A stretch of 64,000 bases of DNA from contig NZ_JQKO01000004.1 in assembly GCF_000746085.1 (NCBI RefSeq), positions 124,001 to 188,000 on the forward strand. The letters are read 5' to 3'. The notes beneath the pieces were generated by a model. That model did no database searches. It was not told where the DNA came from and saw only the letters and a program-made list of their open reading frames with translations. Within the stretch, counting starts at the first letter, position 1. Each line of letters begins with the position of its first letter. A program made the translations under genes and the position numbers. Below are positions 35,278-44,108 of this stretch, piece by piece. The stretch is from Methylocapsa aurea (GTDB taxonomy: Bacteria > Pseudomonadota > Alphaproteobacteria > Rhizobiales > Beijerinckiaceae).

Positions 35278-36399
35278 ATGAACAACGTCAAACCCCAATT
35301 GGAAGCGATTGCGCAAACGCTCGCCAAGCGCTTAGCGCAAGGCCTGCGCGGTCTCGGCGCGGCGCAGACAACGCTGGCGACGGCGGCGGCGCGCGCTAGT
35401 CGCCAATTCCAATCCGAGCTGGCCAAGTTCAAACTGGCGGAACTCTCGCCGTCCACATGGTCGCTCGTCGTCGCAGGCTCCGCAGGCGCAATCGCCGCCC
35501 TTGGCGTCTCCTTCGGCGCCCATCTGCTCGATAACTCGAGCGCGCGCGTCGTCCAACTCGATGAAAACATCGCCGCTTTGAGCAGGCGCGCGGATTTGCT
35601 CGAACGGACGGACAGCGAGTCCTTCGCCTCATCGCGCACAGCCTTGACCGCGCTCGACAATCGCGTCGCTGCGGCCGAAAGCGCCATAGCCAAGAGCACA
35701 GCCTTGACACATTCAGCCATTTCCGAGATCCAAAAAACCGTCAGCGCCCAGCTGGCGCCGCACGTTTCCTCAACCGGCGAAACCGCCGCCGTTAGCCCCG
35801 ATCTCGGACCGCTCGAGATGCGCATCGCGGCGCTCGAAGGCAAGGCGAAACCGCATGGTCCCGCCCACGCGGAGACCGGCGCCTTGGAGCCGGCCGACGG
35901 CGGCCACGCCCCGGGGGCCTTTCCGCCCTTCGACTCGGGCAATTTTGCTCCCCTGCTCATCTGGCTGGCCCTGAGCTTCGGTTTGCTCTACCTGCTGATG
36001 TCCAAAATCGCCCTGCCCCGCGTCGAAAATATTTTGCACGCGCGCGCTGGCAAGATCACCAAGGACCTCAGCGAAGCGCATGCCTTCCGCGCTCAGTCGG
36101 AGCAGGCCGCCGCAGCGCATGACAAGACCATCGCCGACGCCCGGACCAAGGCGCAAACGGTGGCCCAGGAAACGCAATTCAAACTCAACGCCGAGGCGGA
36201 CGCCAAACGCCACGCGCTCGAATCCAATCTCAACGCGAAGCTCGCCAGCGCCGAGGCCCAAATTGTCGAGACGAAGGCCAAGGCGATGGCGAATGTCGAA
36301 GAGATCGCCCGGGGAGCCGCAGCGGATATCGTGCGTCACATCACCGGCAAGCCCGCCGATCCCAAAGCCATCGATGCGGCGATCGCAGCCAAGTCCTGA
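35278..36399 (+). CDS. atpG: ATP synthase F0 subunit b' with long N-terminal extension
   Basis: The last ~165 residues (from about 209) are a normal b' subunit: a membrane helix (NFAPLLIWLALSFGLLYLLM), then LPRVENILHARAGKITKDLS and a long Ala/Glu/Lys coiled-coil stalk. Ahead of it are about 200 extra residues: a basic amphipathic start, a second hydrophobic segment (WSLVVAGSAGAIAALGVSFG, about 61-80), a coiled coil (VVQLDENIAALSRRADLLER) and a Pro/Gly/His linker. Family members are usually 160-200 residues; this is 373. The frame is open and GC-rich throughout. An internal ATG at 35818 would give a 193-residue conventional b', but has no good ribosome-binding site, while 35278 has a CGGAG about 10 nt upstream. 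Either a fusion or a mis-start. Confidence 0.85.
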   Translation: MNNVKPQLEAIAQTLAKRLAQGLRGLGAAQTTLATAAARASRQFQSELAKFKLAELSPSTWSLVVAGSAGAIAALGVSFGAHLLDNSSARVVQLDENIAALSRRADLLERTDSESFASSRTALTALDNRVAAAESAIAKSTALTHSAISEIQKTVSAQLAPHVSSTGETAAVSPDLGPLEMRIAALEGKAKPHGPAHAETGALEPADGGHAPGAFPPFDSGNFAPLLIWLALSFGLLYLLMSKIALPRVENILHARAGKITKDLSEAHAFRAQSEQAAAAHDKTIADARTKAQTVAQETQFKLNAEADAKRHALESNLNAKLASAEAQIVETKAKAMANVEEIARGAAADIVRHITGKPADPKAIDAAIAAKS

Positions 36400-36414
36400 G
36401 GCCGGAGAGATTTC

Positions 36415-36897
36415 ATGTTCAATGAAGAGTTTTTCGTCGCCCTCGGCTTCGCGATTTTTGTCGCCCTCCTTGGCTATCTCGGCGTGCATAAGAAGATCAG
36501 CGCGGCGCTCGACGATCGCGGCGAAAAAATCAAGGGCCAGCTTGATGAAGCGGCCAAGCTCCGCACCGAGGCCGAGGCCGTTCTAGCCTCTTTCGAGCGG
36601 CGCCGGGCCGAGGCGGAAGCCGAGGCCGCCGCCGTCGTCGCCCAGGCCCATGCCGAAGCTGAGTCGCTCGCCAAGGAGGCACAGGTGCGTCTGGCGGATT
36701 TCATTCAGCGCCGCACCAAACAAGCCGAGGAGAAAATTGCCACAGCCGAAGCGCAGGCGATGGCCGAAGTGCGCTCCGCCGCCGCAGAGGCGGCAACCAA
36801 AGCGGCCGAAATCGTCCTGAAGGGCGAGGCTCAAGGCGCCTTCGGCCAGGAACTGATCGGCAAGAACATCGCCGATCTGAAAACGCTGTTCAACTGA
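36415..36897 (+). CDS. atpF: ATP synthase F0 subunit b
   Basis: A 160-residue peripheral-stalk subunit. A single N-terminal helix (FFVALGFAIFVALLGYLGVH) is followed by the b-type sequence KKISAALDDRGEKIKGQLDE and an alanine/glutamate-rich coiled coil that reaches F1. The C-terminal GQELIGKNIADLKTLFN contacts the delta subunit. It starts 15 bp after the b' stop with a GGAGAG ribosome-binding site. It is the last gene of the F0 operon in this window; the F1 genes are elsewhere, as is usual in this order. Confidence 0.96.
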   Translation: MFNEEFFVALGFAIFVALLGYLGVHKKISAALDDRGEKIKGQLDEAAKLRTEAEAVLASFERRRAEAEAEAAAVVAQAHAEAESLAKEAQVRLADFIQRRTKQAEEKIATAEAQAMAEVRSAAAEAATKAAEIVLKGEAQGAFGQELIGKNIADLKTLFN

Positions 36898-36905
36898 AGC
36901 CAACG

Positions 36906-37004
36906 CTAGAGCATGTTCTTAAAATAAGAACATGCTCCAACTCATAGAATCCGAGCGATTCCTTTTCGATCAGATGATTCCGTCTGATCGGGAAACGCTC
37001 TTGG
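36906..37004. repeat. Dispersed two-hairpin intergenic element, copy 3 (diverged)
   Basis: Hairpin 1 is GAGCATGTTCTTA / TAAGAACATGCTC with a short loop; hairpin 2 has GATCAGATGATTCCGTCTGATC inside GAGCGATTCC...GGGAAACGCTC (partners shown in parts). The layout matches copies 1, 2 and 4, but the sequence is the most diverged. It lies between the convergent atpF (+) and gcvPB (-) genes and could end transcription from both sides. Confidence 0.8.
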
Positions 37005-37049
37005 GCGCTGCGCTCCGGGCGGCTCCACTTTTCACTCCAACAATCTTCG

Positions 37050-38615
37050 TTATCGCGGCGCGGGTTTGGTCCATTTGAGGATCGGACTTCGCGCCGCGCG
37101 CGTCTCGTCAAGCCGTCTGCGCGGCGCATAAAAGGGCGCGCCAATGAAGCGCTCCGTCTCCCCGCGACGCGCCGCCATCGCAAGATCGCGCAAGGTCGCA
37201 ATGAAGAGATCGAGCGAGGCCTTTGATTCCGATTCAGTCGGCTCAATCAGCATGGCGCCGTGGGCGACCAGCGGAAAATAGATCGTCATCGGGTGGAAGC
37301 CCTCGTCGATCATCGCCTTGGCGAAATCCAATGTCGAAAGCCCGGTCGGCTTCAACCAGGCGTCGTCGAACAAAACCTCATGCATGCAACGCTGATCGCC
37401 GAAGGGCTGCGACATCAGATCCTTGAGACTGGCGCGAATGTAATTCGCATTCAGAACGGCGTCCTCCGAAGCCTGCCGCAAGCCATCCGCGCCATGCGAC
37501 AGCATATAGGCCAAGGCCCGCACGAACATGCCCATCTGGCCGTGAAAAGCGCTGATGCGGCCAAACGAGTCCGGCGCTTCGTCGAGATGCTCGACAAGGC
37601 GCAGCCCATCGCCGTCTCGGCGCAAGAAGGGAATCGGAGCAAAGGGCGCAAGCAGAGCCGACAGCACCACGGGACCGGCCCCCGGACCGCCGCCGCCATG
37701 CGGGGTCGAAAAGGTCTTGTGAAGATTGATATGCATCGCATCGACGCCGAGATCGCCAGGGCGCGTCTTGCCGGCGATGGCGTTGAAATTCGCCCCATCG
37801 CAGTAGAAATAGGCCCCAGCCGCATGCACCGCGGCGGCGATCGCGACAATATCCCTTTCGAACAATCCGCAGGTGTTCGGATTGGTCAGCATGATCGCGG
37901 CGACTTCCGGCCCGAGCCGGCTTTCGACCTCCGCGGCGTCGACGGTTCCGTCGCCGCGCACCGGGACGGAGCGAACCTCGAAGCCGAGCCGCGTCGCGGT
38001 CGCCGGATTGGTGCCATGGGCGGAATCGGGGACGAGAACGATTTTGCGGGTCGCGCCCTCGCCCTTGGCCGCGATCGCCGCCTTGATCGCCATCATCCCG
38101 CAGGCCTCGCCATGCGCGCCCGCCTTGGGCGACATGGCGACCGCGGCCATGCCGGTCATCTCCATCAGCCAATGGGCGAGTTCGCCGATCAGCTCCAGCG
38201 CTCCGGGAACGGTGGATTGCGGCTGCAAAGGGTGAATATCAGCAAAGCCGGGGCGGCGCGCCAAAGCCTCGTTGAGGCGCGGATTATGTTTCATCGTGCA
38301 GGAGCCGAGCGGGAATATGCCCGTATCGATGGCGTAATTCTTCTGCGACAGGCGCACGTAGTGGCGCATGGCCTCGGGCTCGCTCAAACCCGGCAGGCCG
38401 ATCGGGTCTTTCCGTTCGAATCCGCCGAGGCGGTCCTTGAAAGGCGCGGGCTCATCGAGATCGACGCCGCTGACCTCCGGCCGGCCAATCTCGAAGATCA
38501 AGCCCTCCTCGATCGCGAGGCCGCGGTTGGAGGTGAAGGTCTCGATCTCCAGGCTCGTCGCCTCTCCGGCTTGCATCGAGCGCCCCTGCGTGGGGTGTTC
38601 TGGCCTGTTCAGCAT
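37050..38615 (-). CDS. gcvPB: Glycine dehydrogenase (decarboxylating) subunit 2
   Basis: A 521-residue PLP-binding half of the split P-protein. The lysine that binds PLP is in INLHKTFSTPHGGGGPGAGP. Other marks are YPLGSCTMKHNPRLNE-like FPLGSCTMKHNPRLNE and PDSAHGTNPATATRLG. With GcvPA it decarboxylates glycine and passes the aminomethyl group to lipoylated GcvH. ATG at 38615 overlaps the gcvPA stop as TGATG, showing translational coupling. It is the last gene of gcvT-gcvH-gcvPA-gcvPB. The split P-protein is less usual in proteobacteria than the single ~950-residue GcvP. Confidence 0.96.
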   Translation of the reverse strand: MLNRPEHPTQGRSMQAGEATSLEIETFTSNRGLAIEEGLIFEIGRPEVSGVDLDEPAPFKDRLGGFERKDPIGLPGLSEPEAMRHYVRLSQKNYAIDTGIFPLGSCTMKHNPRLNEALARRPGFADIHPLQPQSTVPGALELIGELAHWLMEMTGMAAVAMSPKAGAHGEACGMMAIKAAIAAKGEGATRKIVLVPDSAHGTNPATATRLGFEVRSVPVRGDGTVDAAEVESRLGPEVAAIMLTNPNTCGLFERDIVAIAAAVHAAGAYFYCDGANFNAIAGKTRPGDLGVDAMHINLHKTFSTPHGGGGPGAGPVVLSALLAPFAPIPFLRRDGDGLRLVEHLDEAPDSFGRISAFHGQMGMFVRALAYMLSHGADGLRQASEDAVLNANYIRASLKDLMSQPFGDQRCMHEVLFDDAWLKPTGLSTLDFAKAMIDEGFHPMTIYFPLVAHGAMLIEPTESESKASLDLFIATLRDLAMAARRGETERFIGAPFYAPRRRLDETRAARSPILKWTKPAPR

Positions 38616-39955
38616 CAAACCGCTCCTTGCAAAGCATCCGCGAGCGCCGCCCGATCTTCGTCCGTATTGACCTCGCTCGAGGCGACTAGAATCAAATCAT
38701 CCAATCCGGCGCCCGGCAGAAGCCGCGAGACCGGCACGCCGCCGAGCACGCCTTTTGCCGCCAGAGACTCCACAGCCCGCGCGCCATCGCCTTGAACGCG
38801 GATCGTGAACTCATTGAAAAATGTTTTGTTGAGGACCTCGACGCCGGGCATCGCCTCCAGAAGCTCGGCGAGCTTGACGGCATTGGCGTGATTGATCCGG
38901 GCGAGCCGCCGCAAGCCCGCCTCCCCGAGCAAAGCAAGATGAATGGTGAAGGCGAGGCAGCAAAGGCCGGAATTGGTGCAGATGTTCGAGGTCGCCTTGT
39001 CGCGCCGGATGTGCTGCTCGCGCGTTGAAAGCGTCAGAACGAATCCGCGCCGGCCTTCCGCATCGACGGTTTGCCCGCACAAGCGCCCGGGCATCTGGCG
39101 GACATATTTCGCCTTGGCGGCGAATAGCCCGACATAGGGGCCGCCGAAACTTAAGGGGTTGCCGATCGACTGACCTTCGCCGACGACGATATCGGCCCCC
39201 ATCGCGCCCGGCGGCGTGACGAGGCCGAGCGAGACGGCCTCGGTGAAGACCGCGATGAGAAGCGCGCCCTTCTCCTGGCAAATCGCGGCGAGCCCGGCGA
39301 GATCGCGCAAATTGCCGAAAAAATCCGGGCTCTGCACGACGACGCAGGCGGTCTGCGCGTCGACGAGGCCGGCAAGATCCTCGGCCGCGAAAACATCGGG
39401 AGGAAGGCTGACGACGGCGTCGCCGGTCATCGCGCAGGAGGTGCGCACGACCTCGGCGTAATGGGGATGCAGCCCGCCCGACAGGATCGCCTTGCCCCGA
39501 CCAGTGACGCGATGGGCCATGAGCACGGCCTCGAGCGTCGCGGTCGATCCGTCATACATCGAGGCGTTGGCGACATCCATCCCCGTCAGGGCGGCGACCT
39601 GGGTCTGGAATTCGAAAATATATTGCAGCGTGCCTTGCGCGATTTCGGCCTGATAGGGCGTGTAGCTGGTCAAAAATTCCGAGCGCTGGATCAGATGGTC
39701 GACGCTGGCCGGAATGTGATGCTTGTAGGCGCCCGCCCCGACGAAAAACGGGACCGATCCCGCCGCGATATTCTTCGCGGCCAGCCCCGCAAGCAGGCGC
39801 TCGACTTCCATCTCGCTTTTGCGCATGGGCAGATCGAGCGGATGCTCAAGCCGCTTGTCGGCGGGAATGTCGGAAAATAGCGCGTCGATATCGGCGGCGC
39901 CGACGCGCGCCAGCATATCGGAGCGATCGTCGGCGGTGAGGGGAAGATAGCGCAT
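38615..39955 (-). CDS. gcvPA: Glycine dehydrogenase (decarboxylating) subunit 1
   Basis: A 446-residue N-terminal half of the split glycine decarboxylase. Typical segments are [60 protein letters not shown] and [20 protein letters not shown]. It lacks the PLP lysine, which is on subunit 2, and forms an alpha2beta2 tetramer with it. It begins 41 bp after gcvH on the same strand and is coupled to gcvPB by overlap. Confidence 0.96.
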   Translation of the reverse strand: MRYLPLTADDRSDMLARVGAADIDALFSDIPADKRLEHPLDLPMRKSEMEVERLLAGLAAKNIAAGSVPFFVGAGAYKHHIPASVDHLIQRSEFLTSYTPYQAEIAQGTLQYIFEFQTQVAALTGMDVANASMYDGSTATLEAVLMAHRVTGRGKAILSGGLHPHYAEVVRTSCAMTGDAVVSLPPDVFAAEDLAGLVDAQTACVVVQSPDFFGNLRDLAGLAAICQEKGALLIAVFTEAVSLGLVTPPGAMGADIVVGEGQSIGNPLSFGGPYVGLFAAKAKYVRQMPGRLCGQTVDAEGRRGFVLTLSTREQHIRRDKATSNICTNSGLCCLAFTIHLALLGEAGLRRLARINHANAVKLAELLEAMPGVEVLNKTFFNEFTIRVQGDGARAVESLAAKGVLGGVPVSRLLPGAGLDDLILVASSEVNTDEDRAALADALQGAV

Positions 39956-39996
39956 GGCGGATCCGATCTGCTCATTTTTGCTTCGACTTGGATCAT

Positions 39997-40371
39997 TCAG
40001 CCGAAAGTCTTGACGTAGTCCTGATAGGCGGCCTCGTTCATCAAGGTCTCGAGTTCGGCCGGGTCAGTGAGCTTGAGCCTGAAAAACCAGCCCGCGCCAG
40101 CGGCGTCCTGGTTGACCATTGCCGGCGTTTCCTCGAGCGCGCGGTTGATGTCGACGACCTCGCCCGAGACTGGCGCATTGACTCCGCTCGCGGCCTTGAC
40201 GCTCTCGACGACGGCGGACTCGGCGCCTTTGGTCAAGCTCTTGCCGATCAGCGGCAGCTCCACGAAAACCACATCCCCCAATTGCGACTGCGCATAGTCG
40301 GTGACGCCTACAACGCCCTCCTCGCCCTCGATCCGGATATATTCATGCTCCTTAGTGTAGAATGTCGGCAT
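39997..40371 (-). CDS. gcvH: Glycine cleavage system H protein
   Basis: A 124-residue lipoyl carrier. The lipoylated lysine lies in [20 protein letters not shown] (about residue 59). The N-terminal [20 protein letters not shown] and the [17 protein letters not shown] motif are standard. ATG at 40371 overlaps the gcvT stop by one base (TGATG), so translation is coupled; a longer open frame upstream of this ATG lies inside gcvT in another frame and is not real. Confidence 0.97.
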   Translation of the reverse strand: MPTFYTKEHEYIRIEGEEGVVGVTDYAQSQLGDVVFVELPLIGKSLTKGAESAVVESVKAASGVNAPVSGEVVDINRALEETPAMVNQDAAGAGWFFRLKLTDPAELETLMNEAAYQDYVKTFG

Positions 40372-41537
40372 CAGGCTCCCCTGTAATAGCGATGTGGAAC
40401 GAAAGGCATGGAAGCCACTTTTGCCGGAATCGACTTTTCGCGCGCCAGCAATTGGACCGGAGCGCCGATCGCCGCATGGGCGGCGTCGACATAGCCCATC
40501 GCGATCGGCCGGCCGAGGCTCGGCGCGAAACCGCCTGACGTGAGGCGGCCGATCGCTTGGCCATCCAGCGCAGCGATTTGCGCGCCCTCCCTCGCGGGCG
40601 CCTTGCCCTCGATCAGAAAGCCGGCGCGGCGGCGCGAGGGCCCCTTGGCGATGGCCTGCAGGATCGCCTCGGCGCCCGGAAATCCGCCTTCTTCGCGACG
40701 CCGGCGCGGGATCGACCACGCCAGCCCGGCCTCGACAGGATCGGTCGTCCCGTCAATGTCATGTCCGCAGAGACAAAGACCGGCCTCCAGCCGAAGCGAA
40801 TCCCGTGCGCCAAGGCCGATCAAAAGCACCTCCGGTTCGCTCAGGAGATCCTGCGCCAGAGCAACCGAGGCGGCGGCGGGAACGGAAATTTCGAAACCGT
40901 CCTCGCCGGTATAGCCCGAGCGGGAAATTTTGAGGTCGACGCCGCCAAGATCGATCTCACAAGCCGACATGAACGGCATTTTGGCCAAGTCCTGCGCCGC
41001 CAAGTCCTGTCCGGCGCGCCGCAGGCGGCGGACCAAGACCTCGGCGGCCTTAGGTCCCTGCAAGGCGAGCAAGGCCCGCTTGTCGAGAAGGGTAAGCGCG
41101 AGATCGGGAAGCTTGGCCGCGAGATGGGCGAAGTCGGCCGCCTTGGCGCCGGCGTTGACGATGAGAAAAAGGCGCTCCCGCCCTCCTTCGTCGGCAAGGC
41201 GCGTCACCATCAGGTCGTCGAGGATATGGCCATCGGGGTCGAGCAACTGGGTATAGCGCATCCGCCCCGGGGCAAGCCCCTCGATATCGCCGGGAACCAG
41301 CGTTTCGAGGCGACGCGCCGCCAATGGACCTTCAAGAATCGCCTGCCCCATATGCGATGCGTCGAAGAGACCAGCCTCCGCGCGCGTATGGAGATGTTCC
41401 TTGATGATCCCCGATGGATATTGCAGCGGCATGACATAGCCGGCGAAAGGCGTCATGCGTGCGCCGTGCGACCGGTGCAATTCATCAAGCGGCGTGCGCG
41501 CCAGATCGGGCGCAAAGGCGGACTGAATATCAGACAT
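40371..41537 (-). CDS. gcvT: Glycine cleavage system T protein (aminomethyltransferase)
   Basis: A 388-residue folate-dependent aminomethyltransferase, which makes 5,10-methylene-THF and ammonia from the H-protein-bound intermediate. Motifs are RTPLDELHRSHGARMTPFAG, MPLQYPSGIIKEH, AGLFDASHMGQ and the folate-binding ARDSLRLEAGLCLCGHDID. ATG at 41537 gives the family N-terminus; an upstream extension would enter the riboswitch leader. It is first in the operon, 49 nt from a tandem glycine riboswitch. In a methylotroph this operon would also feed one-carbon units; that is context only. Confidence 0.96.
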   Translation of the reverse strand: MSDIQSAFAPDLARTPLDELHRSHGARMTPFAGYVMPLQYPSGIIKEHLHTRAEAGLFDASHMGQAILEGPLAARRLETLVPGDIEGLAPGRMRYTQLLDPDGHILDDLMVTRLADEGGRERLFLIVNAGAKAADFAHLAAKLPDLALTLLDKRALLALQGPKAAEVLVRRLRRAGQDLAAQDLAKMPFMSACEIDLGGVDLKISRSGYTGEDGFEISVPAAASVALAQDLLSEPEVLLIGLGARDSLRLEAGLCLCGHDIDGTTDPVEAGLAWSIPRRRREEGGFPGAEAILQAIAKGPSRRRAGFLIEGKAPAREGAQIAALDGQAIGRLTSGGFAPSLGRPIAMGYVDAAHAAIGAPVQLLAREKSIPAKVASMPFVPHRYYRGA

Positions 41538-41585
41538 AGGACCCACTCGATCGGACAAACGCAAAGAACACCCACGCGAACGCGG

Positions 41586-41806
41586 CGCTTTGCCCCCTCT
41601 GTCCGGTGACCTGAGAGAATTCCTTCGCCCGAATTCGAGACCTTCGGCGCGAAGTTACCTCCGTCGGTGGATTTCCCGCGTTCGGCGGCAAATCGCTTTC
41701 CAGAGTGTCATCCCCCACGCGGTCCCTGTGCCTGAGCGTTTCCGGGGCGGTTGCGTCTTCGGCGCCGGCGCGCGCATCGCTGCGCGAGGCGGACTCTTCC
41801 GCTAGG
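41586..41806 (-). promoter_or_regulatory. Tandem glycine riboswitch (gcvT element)
   Basis: On the minus strand two glycine aptamers lie in series before gcvT. Aptamer 1 (about 41805 to 41692) reads GGAAGAGTCCGCCTC, then GCGCCGAAGACGCAACC, AACGCTCAGGCACAGGGACC and ACTCTGGAAAGCG. Aptamer 2 (about 41672 to 41586) has CACCGACGGAGGTAA, GCGCCGAAGG, TTCTCTCAGGTCACCGGACA and GAGGGGGCAAAGCG. The GCGCCGAAG, CTCAGG and GGACAGAGGGG-type blocks are the conserved core of the class. The linker is short, as usual in tandem forms. Glycine binding is expected to turn on the gcv operon; the expression platform would be the 49 nt before gcvT. Confidence 0.92.
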
Positions 41807-41884
41807 GGTCTTGGTCTGACAACAGATTATGTCGGCGCGCGCGAGGCGATTGTCAATGGCTAGCACTCCGCCTGGCGCCCTGCT

Positions 41885-42514
41885 CTAAGGCTTGCCGCGC
41901 TTGGCGCTCGCCTTTTCCGCGCCTCCGCCCTCGTCGATGCCGACTTTGATGCTGTAGTCCTCCTCAGCATGGTCCTGAGTGAAGGGCACGAGCAGCGGTT
42001 CAGAGACGATGCTGTAACTCGCGTAAGTCTGGCCGGCCGCAATGGTCGCCGCCGCACGATAAAGCTTTGAGACGAGAGGCTGATCGTCGCTCTCGCGGAT
42101 CACCGCCATCCGCACCGGCACGGTGAAACTGCCCGCGGCGCCGGCGGGGCCAAGCAGAACCTTGCCCGCGACCCCCACCTTGATCGCCAGCTTGTCGCCG
42201 TCGAGCGAACACTCGCGAACCGCATCGTCGAGAGATAATTGATAGCGCAGATTCGCGTTGGTCGGCGGCGCGCCGGCGTGGACTTGACTCGCCGCCGTAC
42301 CTTCAAGAACGACGATTTCGGGACAAAATATTCGCTTGGCCTCGGCTCCTTTCGGCGCCGCGCCGCCGCCGAGCCCAAGAACACTCGCCGGTTTCGATCC
42401 ACCGGCGTCGGACGAATCCAAATTGCCTACCTGGCCGCCACAGCCGCAAAGCCCCAGGACCGCGACGGCGGCCAGACCGAGCTTCGTCTTCTGGACCAAA
42501 CCAGGTCGCTGCAT
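41885..42514 (-). CDS. Putative lipoprotein of unknown function
   Basis: A 209-residue protein with a lipoprotein signal peptide: positive start (MQRPGLVQKTK), hydrophobic core, and lipobox LGLCGCGG with Cys near residue 24. The mature part includes IFCPEIVVLEGTAASQVHAG, LRYQLSLDDAVRECSLDGDK and VPVRMAVIRESDDQPLVSK, with a likely disulfide between the two remaining cysteines. A mixed beta pattern is suggested. It is probably anchored in the outer membrane. ATG at 42514 follows TGGAG. Similar lipoproteins occur widely in Hyphomicrobiales, with no assigned role known to me. Confidence 0.82.
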   Translation of the reverse strand: MQRPGLVQKTKLGLAAVAVLGLCGCGGQVGNLDSSDAGGSKPASVLGLGGGAAPKGAEAKRIFCPEIVVLEGTAASQVHAGAPPTNANLRYQLSLDDAVRECSLDGDKLAIKVGVAGKVLLGPAGAAGSFTVPVRMAVIRESDDQPLVSKLYRAAATIAAGQTYASYSIVSEPLLVPFTQDHAEEDYSIKVGIDEGGGAEKASAKRGKP

Positions 42515-42553
42515 TCGAAACCACTCCAAATGAAATCAAGCTTAGAGCGCCTT

Positions 42554-42675
42554 TAGAGCATATTCTCGTCGAACAGATTGGTTCGACCTGTTCGACGAGA
42601 ACATGCTCAGACTCTTTAACACTGGAGCGATTTCTGATCGATCGAATGACTCCATTCGATCGGAAAGCGCTCTAG
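42554..42675. repeat. Dispersed two-hairpin intergenic element, copy 4 (full length)
   Basis: Starts TAGAGCATATTCTCGTCG and ends GATCGGAAAGCGCTCTAG. Hairpin 1 pairs TTCTCGTCGAACAG with CTGTTCGACGAGAA around a GTT-rich centre and is the best-formed of the four copies. The segment from CTCTTTAACACTGGAGCG to the end is nearly identical to copy 1. It lies in the 268-bp gap between the GT2 gene stop and the lipoprotein start. Confidence 0.85.
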
Positions 42676-42782
42676 ATCCGCGTGAATCTGGAGGCGCTCA
42701 AAATTGCTCTGGCTCTGAACTACAATAGTTTGGGCGAAAGCTCCAGTTCGGACGGATAGACAAAGGAGCCGCCGAGCGCCGT

Positions 42783-44108
42783 TCAATATGGGCTGATCTG
42801 ATCGGTCGGCGCGATCGCGGGAATCGGACGCGTCTTCGGGGTGCGCGTCCATGTCTCCGTCGCGCCGAAAACCGTTTTCAGGATCGAGGGCGCGTTTGAA
42901 AGGCTGATATAAATCATCAGGGGGGTCAGCGAAGCGAGCGTGGCGAGATAGCGGGCAAGGGAGCCGCGCCGCAAAAGGAGATAAGGCGCCAGCGTCATTC
43001 CGATCGCGACCACCGCGATCAAAACCGCGATCAAATCAATGACCGGCAGATAGGCGGCGGGATCGCCGCCGCGAATCAGGATGCAGGCGAGAAGCGAGGC
43101 GCTGGCGATCGCCATGCAAGGATAGAAGGTCTGTATGAGAATAAGGAAGGTCGCCGATACTTTTCGCCGCGCTGACCAATCCGAGGTCCAAACCGCCTTG
43201 AGCAGCTTGCGGGCGACCTGAACGAAACCGTTCGACCACCGTCTTTGCTGGACCCGCCAATGCCGGACCTCATCGGGAACGAGGCCGGGCACAGGGGGAT
43301 CCATGGCGAAAAGGCCATGCCATCCGGCGATTTCCGCGCGCACGGTGAGGTCAAGATCTTCGCAGAGCGAATCGGACGACCAGCCGCCCGCAGCCGAAAT
43401 CGCCGAGCGCCGCCAAACGCCGCTAGTGCCGTTGAACTGAAACAGCCAGCCAGCGCGAAAGCGCGTCGCCTGCTCCATCGTAAAATGCGCGTCGAGCATC
43501 AGGCCTTGGGCGCGGGTCAGCCAATTGGTCCGGTAATTGGCGAATTCGCAGCGCGATTGCACGAAACTGGCGCGAGGGTCGCCGATCAAAGCCGGCATGA
43601 CAGCGCGCAGCCAATGCGCGGGGGGGCGGAAATCGACATCCAGGACGCCGACATAAGGGGCGTCCGAGTGAAGGAGGCCGGCGGCTAGGGCGCCCGCCTT
43701 ATATCCGGAGCGATCTCCCCGCCGCAGGTGCAAGACGTCGAAGCCTTGCTCGTGCAACTCGCCGATAACGCGCGCGGCGATAGCGCTCGTCTCGTCCAAA
43801 CTATCGTCGAGTAGCTGAATATGCAGCCTATCGCGCGGCCAATCGAGCGCGGCGGCCGAGCGCAAGGCGTCCGCCACCATTTCAGATTCGTTGAAGACCG
43901 GGATCTGTACGAGGACATGGGGCAAGTCCGCCTCGGCCAAGACCGGCGCGGGAAGCGGCCGACCCCAGGGCGCTCCGGCCGCCCGCTCCACAAGATTGAT
44001 GCCGATGAGGGTGATGAATCCGCCCCCGACAAAAAGCAGGCCGAGCACGGAAATAGCTAGGCTCGTCTCGCAAATCAACGTGAGAAGATCAAAGAAAACC
44101 AATGCCAA
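42783..44108 (-). CDS. Family 2 glycosyltransferase, cellulose-synthase-like, membrane-bound
   Basis: A 441-residue processive-type GT2 enzyme. Two N-terminal hydrophobic helices (residues about 5-38) precede the GT-A domain: VLVQIPVFNES, LLDDSLDET (Asp101/102), VGVLDVDFRP (Asp157, Asp159), CEDLDLTVR (catalytic Glu250/Asp251 region) and QQRRWSNG (287-294), the D,D,D,QxxRW signature. Further membrane helices fill the C-terminal third. It would move a sugar from a nucleotide donor to make a polysaccharide or glycolipid at the inner membrane; product unknown. No PilZ domain or BcsB-like partner is adjacent. No ATG start exists; TTG at 44108 or, with better spacing from an AGGGGGG, TTG at 44102. 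Confidence 0.87.
   Translation of the reverse strand: MALVFFDLLTLICETSLAISVLGLLFVGGGFITLIGINLVERAAGAPWGRPLPAPVLAEADLPHVLVQIPVFNESEMVADALRSAAALDWPRDRLHIQLLDDSLDETSAIAARVIGELHEQGFDVLHLRRGDRSGYKAGALAAGLLHSDAPYVGVLDVDFRPPAHWLRAVMPALIGDPRASFVQSRCEFANYRTNWLTRAQGLMLDAHFTMEQATRFRAGWLFQFNGTSGVWRRSAISAAGGWSSDSLCEDLDLTVRAEIAGWHGLFAMDPPVPGLVPDEVRHWRVQQRRWSNGFVQVARKLLKAVWTSDWSARRKVSATFLILIQTFYPCMAIASASLLACILIRGGDPAAYLPVIDLIAVLIAVVAIGMTLAPYLLLRRGSLARYLATLASLTPLMIYISLSNAPSILKTVFGATETWTRTPKTRPIPAIAPTDQISPY

Noticed and set aside
40372-40719. N-terminal extension of gcvH into gcvT
   Set aside because: The added residues are an out-of-frame reading of gcvT; the H protein starts at [10 protein letters not shown] with the usual length.
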